The notes under the pieces: model-generated
Databases searched by the model: none
Told to the model about the DNA's origin: nothing
The model's input: the letters and a program-made list of their open reading frames with translations, nothing else
Shown: piece after piece, positions 7,919-15,296 of the stretch
Position numbering within the stretch: position 1 is the first letter of the stretch
How the letters are laid out: each line of letters starts with the position of its first letter
NCBI GenBank assembly: GCA_050734915.1
Contig: JBOHUX010000003.1
Location: forward strand, 1-34,209
DNA from: JBOHUX01 sp050734915
Lineage (GTDB): Bacteria; Chloroflexota; Dormibacteria; Dormibacterales; Dormibacteraceae
DNA: 34,209 nucleotides
Direction: 5' to 3'
Translations under genes and position numbers: made by a program

Positions 7919-8344
7919 ATGACTCCCGCGGAGTTCTTTCAGAGCCTGACGCGCGAGGTGCCGCGACGCCTCCCCGCCGATCTTGCCCGGTTTCAGCACC
8001 GGCGGCAGGGCCGGATCCTCAAGATCCACTACGGCCGGCCGGAGGTCCACTTCGAAGCCTGGCATCATCTCCGCGGCGGGCGCCTGGAGATCGGGCTCCA
8101 CGTCGAGGGGAAACCGGATCTCAACCGGCGCGGATTCGAGCTGCTGCGTTCGCGCATGGTGGAGGTGAAGAGCGAGCTCCCCGCCGCCGAGCTGGAGCCC
8201 TGGGACCGGAGCTGGTGCCGCCTCTACCAGACTCTCCCCGCCGCCGAGCTCGACGCCAGCCTCGCGGAGGCGGCCGCCGCCCTGCTGGCCGCCTACATCC
8301 GGTCGCTGCAGCCCCTCGCCGAGGAGATCCTCGCCAGCGGGTGA
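7919..8344 (+). CDS. Hypothetical protein, mixed alpha/beta, unknown function
   Basis: 141 aa. GGAGG ends 8 nt before ATG 7919, which fixes the start well. The protein is soluble, with a positively charged N-terminal helix, a beta-rich middle (RILKIHYGRPEVHFEAW, RLEIGLHVEG) and a C-terminal alanine-rich helix. There are no cysteine clusters or catalytic motifs that I recognise. It follows the antiporter by 43 nt and may be cotranscribed unless the intervening hairpin ends transcription. Codon use matches its neighbours, so it is a real gene. Confidence 0.7.
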   Translation: MTPAEFFQSLTREVPRRLPADLARFQHRRQGRILKIHYGRPEVHFEAWHHLRGGRLEIGLHVEGKPDLNRRGFELLRSRMVEVKSELPAAELEPWDRSWCRLYQTLPAAELDASLAEAAAALLAAYIRSLQPLAEEILASG

Positions 8345-8423
8345 GTGGTTCTGGATGGCGAGCCTCGGGCCGCCGGGCAGGCCACCGGAATCCGTTCACC
8401 TGACCTCGCCGTACCATCGAGGG

Positions 8424-8858
8424 GTGGGTCCTGGCGCCGACTCCCCCCCGGCGGAGCGCTCTGGTGAGATCGGTTCTGGTCACGGACGAGCTCCACGCGC
8501 ACGGGCCAACTTCGAGGAGGCGGGCCTGGGTGACGCCACCCGGGTTGTCGAGGAGGACGCGCCGACGGCCCTGGCGAGCGACGACGGGCGCTTCGATGTC
8601 TGCTTCAACGACCTCCTCACCTCCTTCGACTCCGAGGAGAGCACCGAGCGCACCTTCCGGCTCTGCCTGGAACGCCTGCGGCCGGGCGGTCTGCTGATGG
8701 CCGAGAACGCGCTCCGTCAGGGGGAGGTGCTCGAGCCCACCACGGTCCCTGCGCGCAACGTCGCCCGCTACAACCGGCTGGTGGCCACCCACCCCCGGCT
8801 GGAGAGCGTGATCGTCCCCATCCGGGACGGCCTCTCGGTGGCCCGCGTCAGGGACTGA
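8424..8858 (+). pseudogene. Truncated O-methyltransferase (family 3) remnant
   Basis: The C-terminal two thirds clearly follow the SAM-dependent O-methyltransferase pattern: ARANFEEAGLGD, FDVCFNDLL, LRPGGLLMAENALRQGEVLEP, ARYNRLVATHPRLESVIVPIRDGLSVARV. The N-terminal helices and a proper SAM loop are missing: only EIGSGHGR remains, joined directly to RARANFEEAG with about 25 residues absent. In another frame the same DNA reads VLVTDELH, resembling the strand-2 acidic region, which points to a frameshift plus deletion. The FNDLL segment lacks the usual DadK metal ligands. The frame is open from ATG 8355; GTG 8424 follows a TACCAT box (8412-8417) by 6 nt, so the remnant may still be transcribed. 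Confidence 0.6.
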
Positions 8859-8880
8859 CGCCGCGGGCGCCGGGCGTCAG
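8855..8880. terminator. Bidirectional terminator-like hairpin, 8-bp perfect stem
   Basis: CTGACGCC (8855-8862) and GGCGTCAG (8873-8880) are exact reverse complements around a 10-nt GC-rich loop. The stem contains the stop codons of both convergent genes (8856-8858 and 8877-8879). No T tract is present on either side. Confidence 0.55.
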
Positions 8881-9560
8881 ATGGGCCGGGCGTCGGCGCC
8901 CTCGATCCACACCTCGCCGTCCTCCGCATGCTCCTTCTTCCAGATCGGGACCGACTCCTTGAGCCGGTCGATCCCCCACCGGCAGGCGGTGATCGCCTCC
9001 GCCCGGTGGGGGCAGGAGATGGAGACCACGACGGACGCCTCGCCGATCTCGAGGCGGCCCACGCGGTGCGCCATCGCCACCCGTGCCTCCGGCCAGCGCG
9101 CGGCGATCTCGGCGGCGATCGCGCCCATGCCCGCCAGCGCCATCTCCTCGTAGGCCTCGTACTCGAGGCGGGCGACCGGCCGCCCCCGTGAGTTGTCGCG
9201 GACGACGCCGGTGAAGGTGCAGATGGCGCCCGCCCCGGGATTGGCGACCGCCGCCTCCAGCCGGCGGGCGTCGAGGGGGGCGGGGGTGATCTCCAGGAGC
9301 GCGCCCGCCGCTCCGCCGCTGACGGGCGGGATGAAGGCCAGCTCGTCCCCATCCGACAGGGCCTGGTCCCACTCGCAGAAGCCCTGGTTGCGAGCCACCC
9401 GCAGCCGGCTCTGGTCAACCTCCAGCGCCGGGAACCGTGCCCGCAGAGCGGCGTACGCGGAACGTGCCGTGGCGCCGGGCTCCAGATCCAGCTCGATCAT
9501 CCCCGTGCCGGTCTGCTCGCGAAGGCGGGCGAACATCCGCATCCGGACTCGATCGGCCAT
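8877..9560 (-). CDS. moaX: Fused molybdopterin synthase MoaD-MoaE (MoaX type)
   Basis: 227 aa from ATG 9560; GTG 9566 is the alternative. Residues 1-83 are the ubiquitin-like sulfur carrier MoaD (MRMFARLREQTG at the start, LAFIPPVSGG at the end). Residues from about 88 are MoaE, with CTFTGVVRDNSRG, EYEAYEEMA, HRVGRLEIGE and the catalytic lysine region RLKESVPIWKKE. The enzyme converts cyclic pyranopterin monophosphate to molybdopterin. The MoaD C-terminal Gly82-Gly83 is internal here; it must normally be free to carry the thiocarboxylate, so cleavage after Gly83 is expected, as described for mycobacterial MoaX. AGGTG lies close upstream. It follows pckA by 39 nt on the same strand. No other moa genes are in the window. 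Confidence 0.93.
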   Translation of the reverse strand: MADRVRMRMFARLREQTGTGMIELDLEPGATARSAYAALRARFPALEVDQSRLRVARNQGFCEWDQALSDGDELAFIPPVSGGAAGALLEITPAPLDARRLEAAVANPGAGAICTFTGVVRDNSRGRPVARLEYEAYEEMALAGMGAIAAEIAARWPEARVAMAHRVGRLEIGEASVVVSISCPHRAEAITACRWGIDRLKESVPIWKKEHAEDGEVWIEGADARPI

Positions 9561-9599
9561 CCTCACCTGAAACCCGTCTTCTCGGACGCGGCGGCGCCG

Positions 9600-11171
9600 C
9601 TACCCGGAGTCGCCCTCGTCCGCGATCCCCAGCCGGGAGTAGTTCTCGTCGAACATCCGCTTCAGCTCCGCCCCCTTCCGGTCGTAGGCATCGCCGCTCG
9701 GCCACTTGCCGCGGGGGTCGAGGACCTCCTCGGGGACGTCCGGCACGCGGACGGGGACGTGGAGGCCGAAGATGGACTCGGGCTTGGTCTCGATGCCCTC
9801 CAGCTTGCCCTCCAGCACCGCCCGGACGATGGACCGGGTGTGCGCGATCGAGATCCGGCTGCCGACCTCCGGCGGGCCGCCCACCCAGCCGGTGTTGAGG
9901 AGCCAGACGGCGGCGCCATGCCGCAGGACGCGCTCCACCAGCATGTCCGCGTACGTCTGCGGGTGGTGGACCAGGAACGGCGACGCGAAGCAGGCGCTGA
10001 AGGTGGGCTGCGGGTCGGTGACGCCGCGCTCGGTGCCGGCCACCTTGGCCGTGTAGCCGCTCAGGAAGAAGTACCGGACCTGCTCCTCGTCCAGCCTCGA
10101 CACCGGCGGGAGGATGCCGAACGCATCCGCGGACAGGAAGAGGACGTTCTTGGGATGCGTGCCCAGGCCGCTCAGCTGGACGTTGGGGATGGAGTCGATC
10201 GGATAGGCGGAGCGGGTGTTCTCGGTCCGACTGCCGTCGTCGTAGTCGGGCACGCGGGTGTCGGCGTCGAAGGCCACGTTCTCAAGCACGGTGCCGAAGC
10301 GGTTGGTGGCGGCGTAGATCTCGGGCTCCGCCTCCTCTGAGATACGGATCGTCTTCGCGTAGCAGCCGCCCTCGAAGTTGAAGATGCCGCGGTCGCTCCA
10401 GCCGTGCTCGTCGTCGCCGATCAGGCGCCGGGTGGGGTCGGAGGAGAGGGTCGTCTTGCCGGTCCCGGAAAGTCCGAAGAAGAGCGCCACGTCCCCCTCC
10501 GGCCCGACGTTTGCCGAGCAGTGCATCGGCATCGAGCCCTCCTCGGGCATCAGGTAGTGGAGTGCCGAGAAGATGCACTTCTTCACCTCGCCGGCGTACC
10601 GGGTGCCGCCGATCAGGATCATCCTTCGGGCCAGGTGGACGATGATGAACGTCTCCGAGCCGGTGCCGTCGGTGGCCGGGTCGGCCATGAAGCTGGGCAG
10701 CGCCATGACCGTGAAGTCCGGCTCGAAGCCGGTCAGCGCCTCCGGCTCCGGGCGCCGGAAGAGGTTGTGCGCGAAGAGGCTGTGCCAGGCGAACTCGGTC
10801 ACGATCCGGACCCGGAGCCGGTGCCGGGGATCCGCGCACGCGTGGACGTCCTTCACGTAGACCTCGTTGCGGGCGCAGAAAGAGACCATGCGCTCGAGCA
10901 GGGCGTCGAAGGCGGCCTCGGAGATGGGCCGGTTGACAGGACCCCACCAGATCTTGGCGTCCGAGCTCGGCTCCTGGACGAGGAACTTGTCCTTGGGCGA
11001 GCGGCCGGTGAACTTGCCCGTCTCGGCCGCCAGGGCGCCGCTGGACAAGATCGCCGCCTCGCCGCGCCTGACCGCGTGCTCGTAGAGCTCGGCCGGGGAA
11101 AGGTTGAACCACGTCTTGACCGGCGCTTCGACGCCGATGTGGCCGAGGGCGGGGCGGGTTTCCAGCTGCAT
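9600..11171 (-). CDS. pckA: Phosphoenolpyruvate carboxykinase (ATP)
   Basis: 523 aa, the usual length of the ATP-dependent enzyme. It converts oxaloacetate and ATP to phosphoenolpyruvate, ADP and CO2, the entry step of gluconeogenesis. Visible motifs are TGRSPKDKFLV, the P-loop GLSGTGKTTLS, the metal-binding IGDDEHGW, the substrate-binding GGTRYAGEVKK with its metal-ligand Lys, and NTGWVGG near the C-terminus. The ATG at 11171 follows AGGAGA by 5 nt; a second AAGGAGAA copy lies about 20 nt further upstream. A TATGAT box (11206-11201) gives a leader of about 22 nt. It is separated from the upstream VWA gene by a GC-rich hairpin. Confidence 0.97.
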   Translation of the reverse strand: MQLETRPALGHIGVEAPVKTWFNLSPAELYEHAVRRGEAAILSSGALAAETGKFTGRSPKDKFLVQEPSSDAKIWWGPVNRPISEAAFDALLERMVSFCARNEVYVKDVHACADPRHRLRVRIVTEFAWHSLFAHNLFRRPEPEALTGFEPDFTVMALPSFMADPATDGTGSETFIIVHLARRMILIGGTRYAGEVKKCIFSALHYLMPEEGSMPMHCSANVGPEGDVALFFGLSGTGKTTLSSDPTRRLIGDDEHGWSDRGIFNFEGGCYAKTIRISEEAEPEIYAATNRFGTVLENVAFDADTRVPDYDDGSRTENTRSAYPIDSIPNVQLSGLGTHPKNVLFLSADAFGILPPVSRLDEEQVRYFFLSGYTAKVAGTERGVTDPQPTFSACFASPFLVHHPQTYADMLVERVLRHGAAVWLLNTGWVGGPPEVGSRISIAHTRSIVRAVLEGKLEGIETKPESIFGLHVPVRVPDVPEEVLDPRGKWPSGDAYDRKGAELKRMFDENYSRLGIADEGDSG

Positions 11172-11200
11172 GGCTTCTCCTTGAGGGCGGTTCTCCTTCG

Positions 11201-11206
11201 ATCATA
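11201..11206 (-). promoter_or_regulatory. pckA: -10 box TATGAT of pckA
   Basis: TATGAT on the minus strand lies 29 nt before the ATG, followed by two AAGGAGAA copies. No clear -35 box is seen in the GC-rich stretch upstream. Confidence 0.5.
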
Positions 11207-11229
11207 CGGCCCGACCGCCCCACGGGCCG
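11207..11229. terminator. Hairpin between the VWA gene and pckA
   Basis: CGGCCC (11207-11212) pairs with GGGCCG (11224-11229) around an 11-nt loop, just after the VWA stop and immediately before the pckA -10 box. It may end VWA transcription or serve as an operator of pckA. Confidence 0.4.
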
Positions 11230-11234
11230 CCCCC

Positions 11235-13211
11235 TCAGCGGTGGCTGGCGGTCCGCCGCTGCCGGCCGGACAGGTAGTCGACCAGCACGTACTCCCCCAG
11301 CCGCTCGGGCATGACGAAGAAGGCACGGCCGCGGTTGATGCGTGTCATCTGGTTGATGAACTCGGTCAGGTAGGGGCCCCGCTCGAGCATGAAGGTGTTG
11401 ATGGTGATCCGGTCTCGCGTGCAGCGGCGCACCTCCTTGAGGGTTTCCTGGATGGTGCGGAAGGTGGGCGGATAGGCGAAGTAGACGCGGCCGTTGTCGA
11501 GGTGGGCGGTCGGCTCGCCGTCGGTGACCATGATGATCTGGCGATTGCCCCGGTGGCGAGCCAGCAGGCCCCGCGCGACCTGGAATCCGTGCTGCATGTT
11601 GGTGCCGTAGACGTAGTCGTTGAGCGTGATCTGGGCGAGCGCGTCCGGCTTCAGCTCCACCGCATGGTTGGAGAACCCGACCACGTAGAGCCGGTCGCGG
11701 GGGTACTGGCTTCGGATCAGGGCGTCGAGGGCGATGGCGACCTTCTTGGCGGCCAGGAAGCAGCCGCGCAGGAACATCGAGCGACTCATGTCGATCATGA
11801 GGACTGTGGAGGCCTGGCTCGAATGCTCGGTCCGCTCGACGACGAAGTCCTCGGGCGCGATCCTGACGGGCAGCCGGGGCCCCTCCCGCTGGAGGGAGTT
11901 GAAGAGCGTCTCCCGGAGAGAGACCAGGAAGGGGTCCCCGTATTCGTAGGGCTTGAGCTCCTCGGCGGCCTCGGCGCCGAGGCCCGCATCCGCCACCCGG
12001 TGCTGGCCGGCGCGGCTCTTCTTGAGCTGGGTGAAGATGTCCCCCAGTGCCCGCTGGCCGATCTTCCGCATCCCCCGCGGGGTCAGCTCCAGCCGCCGAT
12101 CGCGACGTTCCACGTAGCCGGCCCTTTCGAGCACCTGGACCACCTGCCGGAGCCGGTCCAGAGAGGTCCGCGCCTCGGGGCCCAGCAACTGCTCGGCGAG
12201 ATGGCGATCCACGTCGTCGATGCGGAAGCTGCCGCGCCCGAGATGGGATTCCAGCCGGTCCATCTCCTGCAGCCTCTCCATCAGGCCCATCGCCTGCTGC
12301 ATGCTGAGGGGGTCCTCGCCGAGGAAGCGGTAGCGGGCCGAGAGCTCCGAGGGCGGCATCATCGACCCCATGAGAGCACCCAGCCGGGCCATCTCCTCGC
12401 GCAAGGTGGGGTCCCGCAGCACCTCGTCCATCATCCGCCCCAGCTCCGCGCGCGCCTCCGGCGACAGGCTCCGCAGCAATGACTCCATCTGCGCCATCTG
12501 CCGCTGGAGGTGCTCGGTCAGCTGCTCCAGGGACTCGATCCCCGGCGGCAGGAGATCGCCATGCCTGTCCATGAAGGCCTGGAAGCCGGTCGGACGCCCG
12601 TCGAGGCGGCGCTCCAGCATGTCGTTGAGGTCCTTCAGCATCGCGCCGATCCGCCCCAGGTCGCGGCCGTGGAGGGACTGGATCCCCTGCTTGAGACCGC
12701 TGAACATCTGGTCCACGAGCTGCTTCTGGATCCGCTCCATCAGCTCCTCGAAGCGCCGCCGCGCCTCGGCGTCGACGAACTCGTACTCGCGCAGGCGCTT
12801 GACGCGGCCGCCGAGGTTGTCGGGGAGGCGGTCGAGCTCCTCCCGGCGCTGCTCCGCGATCCGCTCCATGACCCTGCGGCCGGGCTCGGCGGTTTCGTCG
12901 AGACGGCGCTGGATGCCCGCCCGCTCTGCCTCGACGATCTCCTCGACCTCCCGGCGCAGCCCCTCGACGGTGGATTCGAGGTCGTATCGGGCGAGCTCGC
13001 GCTCGCGCATCTCCCGGAGCCGGCTCTGCAGCTCGTCCAGGCCCGGCATCTCGGGCGTCCCCCAGCGGTAGAGGCGCTGGAGCGCGGCGTCGAGGTCGCC
13101 ACTGCTCATGAGATCGTCAGAGATCGCGGTCAGGATGTCGTCGGCGTCCAGCAGATCGACCTGCTGGCTGCCATCCCAGCGCGAGTACCTGAATCCGGCC
13201 GGCAGTGACAC
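11235..13211 (-). CDS. Large VWA-domain protein with long helical N-terminal part
   Basis: 658 aa, cytoplasmic, no signal peptide. Residues about 60-380 are charged and helical, rich in Arg/Glu/Met and partly coiled-coil-like. A winged-helix-like stretch follows (RLRQVVQVLERAGYVERRDRRLELTPRG). The C-terminal third is a von Willebrand A domain with the metal site DMSRSM (DxSxS), later Thr (YGTNMQHG) and Asp (IMVTDGEPTAHLD). Such proteins usually work with a MoxR-type AAA+ ATPase as chaperone or chelatase-like pairs, but none is encoded nearby. GTG 13211 follows TAAGAT (13225-13220) by 8 nt with no Shine-Dalgarno site, a leaderless-type start. The exact role is unknown. Confidence 0.85.
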   Translation of the reverse strand: MSLPAGFRYSRWDGSQQVDLLDADDILTAISDDLMSSGDLDAALQRLYRWGTPEMPGLDELQSRLREMRERELARYDLESTVEGLRREVEEIVEAERAGIQRRLDETAEPGRRVMERIAEQRREELDRLPDNLGGRVKRLREYEFVDAEARRRFEELMERIQKQLVDQMFSGLKQGIQSLHGRDLGRIGAMLKDLNDMLERRLDGRPTGFQAFMDRHGDLLPPGIESLEQLTEHLQRQMAQMESLLRSLSPEARAELGRMMDEVLRDPTLREEMARLGALMGSMMPPSELSARYRFLGEDPLSMQQAMGLMERLQEMDRLESHLGRGSFRIDDVDRHLAEQLLGPEARTSLDRLRQVVQVLERAGYVERRDRRLELTPRGMRKIGQRALGDIFTQLKKSRAGQHRVADAGLGAEAAEELKPYEYGDPFLVSLRETLFNSLQREGPRLPVRIAPEDFVVERTEHSSQASTVLMIDMSRSMFLRGCFLAAKKVAIALDALIRSQYPRDRLYVVGFSNHAVELKPDALAQITLNDYVYGTNMQHGFQVARGLLARHRGNRQIIMVTDGEPTAHLDNGRVYFAYPPTFRTIQETLKEVRRCTRDRITINTFMLERGPYLTEFINQMTRINRGRAFFVMPERLGEYVLVDYLSGRQRRTASHR

Positions 13212-13219
13212 CTGCGGCC

Positions 13220-13225
13220 ATCTTA
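13220..13225 (-). promoter_or_regulatory. -10 box TAAGAT, leaderless-type start of the VWA gene
   Basis: TAAGAT ends 8 nt before GTG 13211, and no Shine-Dalgarno site is present between them. Confidence 0.5.
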
Positions 13226-13268
13226 GACCGGCTCCGGGCGGCTCCCCGGTGCAGTCTCCCCGGCCCGG

Positions 13269-13979
13269 CTAGATGGTCTCGCCGGGCTTGATGTCGAGCA
13301 CCCTGACCCCGGCTCCGACCAGTTCCTGGAGCTGGCTGGGGCGCCCGGTGAGGGCCGGGAAGGTGCCGAAGTGCATCGGCAGGACGGTCCCGACGCCGAG
13401 CAGCTCGACCGCCTTGGCGGCCCGGCGAGGGCCCATCGTGTAGTGGTCCCCGATGGGAAGGATGGCGACGTCGGGACGGTCCAGCTCGCCGATCAGGGCC
13501 ATGTCCCCGAAGACGTCCGTGTCACCGGCGAAGTAGGCCTTGAAGCCGTTCTCGAACTCGATCACGTACCCGCAGGGCTCGCCGGCATAGATGCTGACGC
13601 CCCCGTCCAGGATCCCGCAGCTGTGCTCCGCGTGAACCATCGTGATCTTGATGCCGTCGAACTCCTGGGTGCCCCCCTTGTTCATCCCGTGGTCGCCCGC
13701 GCCCGGGACGCCCTTGGCCGCCAGCCAGCCGACCAGCTCGGGCATGCCGACGATGGTGGGCTGGGTGCGATTCGCGATCTCGATCGCGTCGTGGATGTGG
13801 TCCCCGTGGCCGTGGCTGATCAGCATCAGGTCGAGCTCGTCGATCCGCTTCAGGTACGGCGGCGCGACCGGGTTGTTCATCACCCAGGCGTCGAGGAGCA
13901 GCTGCTTGCCGCGCGCGCTGCGAACCCGCCAGGTGCCGTGACCGACCCACGTGAAAGAGACCTGCTCGTTGATCGCCAT
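13269..13979 (-). CDS. UPF0173-type metal-dependent hydrolase (MBL fold)
   Basis: 236 aa. The metal motif SHGHGDHIHDA (about residues 54-64), VHAEHSCG, FAGDTDVFGDM and PMHFGTFPAL are the hallmarks of the UPF0173/YtkL family of MBL hydrolases, whose substrate is unsettled. ATG 13979 is fixed by GGGAGG 4 nt upstream. The gene lies 57 nt upstream of the VWA start and 52 nt downstream of the glycosyltransferase stop on the same strand. It could be in one transcription unit with the glycosyltransferases. Nothing in the neighbourhood identifies its substrate. Confidence 0.9.
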   Translation of the reverse strand: MAINEQVSFTWVGHGTWRVRSARGKQLLLDAWVMNNPVAPPYLKRIDELDLMLISHGHGDHIHDAIEIANRTQPTIVGMPELVGWLAAKGVPGAGDHGMNKGGTQEFDGIKITMVHAEHSCGILDGGVSIYAGEPCGYVIEFENGFKAYFAGDTDVFGDMALIGELDRPDVAILPIGDHYTMGPRRAAKAVELLGVGTVLPMHFGTFPALTGRPSQLQELVGAGVRVLDIKPGETI

Positions 13980-14031
13980 GTCGCCTCCCTGTCCCGGGCG
14001 GTGCTGCCCGCCGCCGGGGGATGTCGAGTCA

Positions 14032-15195
14032 CTAGGAACGCCGGGCCCCGACGCGATCGGTCCGGAAGAGATCATTCTGGCACGCGCAGACGGCGAACAA
14101 GGTGAGCGCGGCGAGCGTCCAGAGGTTGGGGAAGGGGAGATCGCAGGGCGGCCGCACGAACCCCAGCAATCCCACGCCGATCAGCGCCAGCGCCGTCCAC
14201 CTCTCGGCCCGGACGACGCGGATCACCGTGACGAGGACGATCGGGAGCAGAGGCAGGAACTGGTAGGCGTTGACCTCGCCGGGGATGAGCGCCCCCAGCG
14301 AGAGTGCGAGCGCGGGCCCGTAGACGGGATGCCAGCCGCTTCGCCTGGCGGCCCAGATTGCGCCCCCGATCAGCGCCGCGATGGTCACGTAGGTGAGAGC
14401 TCCCGCCACCAGCGGCTGGTGGAGGGGCAGGCTCACCCAGATCAGACCTCGCGGCCCGGGCAGCGCGTACGGCTCGCCGCCGATGACGCGCGAGTAGAGG
14501 TTGGGGACCGAGTCGATGGCGCAGTCGGGATAGTGGGAGCGCAGGGCGGGGCCGAGGACCTTGGTCAGATAGAAGGCCGGACCCTCCGGTCCCAGGCGCA
14601 GGAAGCCGAGGGCGGTGATCGAGACCGCCGCCCCGAGCAGGCCGGCGCCGAAGGCCCGGATCCGCGGTCCCGCCCCCAGAACCATGCTCGCCGGGTAGAG
14701 CTTGACCGCTCCCGCCAACCCCGCCAGCACGCCCGCCGCCAGCGGTCGCTTCCGCGCCAGCCAGAGCGCGGCTCCCGTCAAGAGGAGCAGGTAGCCGCCC
14801 AGCTGGCCCGCGTCCACGTCCGCAAACAGGGGCGGGAAGTAGGCGGCGACGAGCCAGAAGAGCGGCCGGTGCCACCCCCGCGGGCCGACCGCCAGATAGA
14901 CGAGCCCCAGCCCGGCCAGGGCGCCGAGCCCGTCGCCGGCCGTCCACGCGGCCAGCGCCATCGGGTGCGGGAGCAGAGCGAAGGGCGCCGACAGGATGGC
15001 GCCGGCAGGCGGCCCGAGCCATCCGTTGAGGGGCAGCAGGCCGGTCCTCGCCATGGTGGCGGCCGCCGCCGCGTAGACGGTGCTCGGATCGTGGACGAAG
15101 GCGCCACCGGCGGCGAGCAGAGCCCGTCCGTCGGGGCGCCCGGGCGCGAGCACGACGAGGAGGAGCGCCCGGAGCGCGAAGACCGCGGTCAGCAT
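14032..15195 (-). CDS. Multi-spanning glycosyltransferase, GT87/DUF2029-like
   Basis: About 387 aa from ATG 15195, with roughly ten hydrophobic segments, an inner-membrane protein. GT87 enzymes use polyprenyl-phosphate mannose to build lipoglycans. FADVDAGQLGGYLLLL and ARKRPLAAGVLAGLAGAVKLYPASMVL match the conserved GQxN-like loop and KxxP segment of the family (GAVKLYP). The frame extends upstream through the end of the GT2 gene. A CTG at 15300 would overlap the GT2 stop as CTGA and would add a complete first membrane helix, so the true start may be non-standard. Order with the GT2 gene suggests joint work in polyprenyl-linked sugar synthesis and transfer. Confidence 0.75.
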   Translation of the reverse strand: MLTAVFALRALLLVVLAPGRPDGRALLAAGGAFVHDPSTVYAAAAATMARTGLLPLNGWLGPPAGAILSAPFALLPHPMALAAWTAGDGLGALAGLGLVYLAVGPRGWHRPLFWLVAAYFPPLFADVDAGQLGGYLLLLTGAALWLARKRPLAAGVLAGLAGAVKLYPASMVLGAGPRIRAFGAGLLGAAVSITALGFLRLGPEGPAFYLTKVLGPALRSHYPDCAIDSVPNLYSRVIGGEPYALPGPRGLIWVSLPLHQPLVAGALTYVTIAALIGGAIWAARRSGWHPVYGPALALSLGALIPGEVNAYQFLPLLPIVLVTVIRVVRAERWTALALIGVGLLGFVRPPCDLPFPNLWTLAALTLFAVCACQNDLFRTDRVGARRS

Positions 15196-15296
15196 CCAGA
15201 GGAGCCAGGGGCGCGTCAGGGTCCTCAGCAGCCGGGCGCGGGAACCCTCGCCGGCCGGGCGCCCCCGCCTGAGGCCGGCGGCCGGCGCCGAGTCGC

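Noticed and set aside
10404..12482. 692-codon open frame on the plus strand
   Set aside because: It is antisense to two well-supported genes (pckA and the VWA gene), has no family resemblance, and results from high GC at third codon positions.
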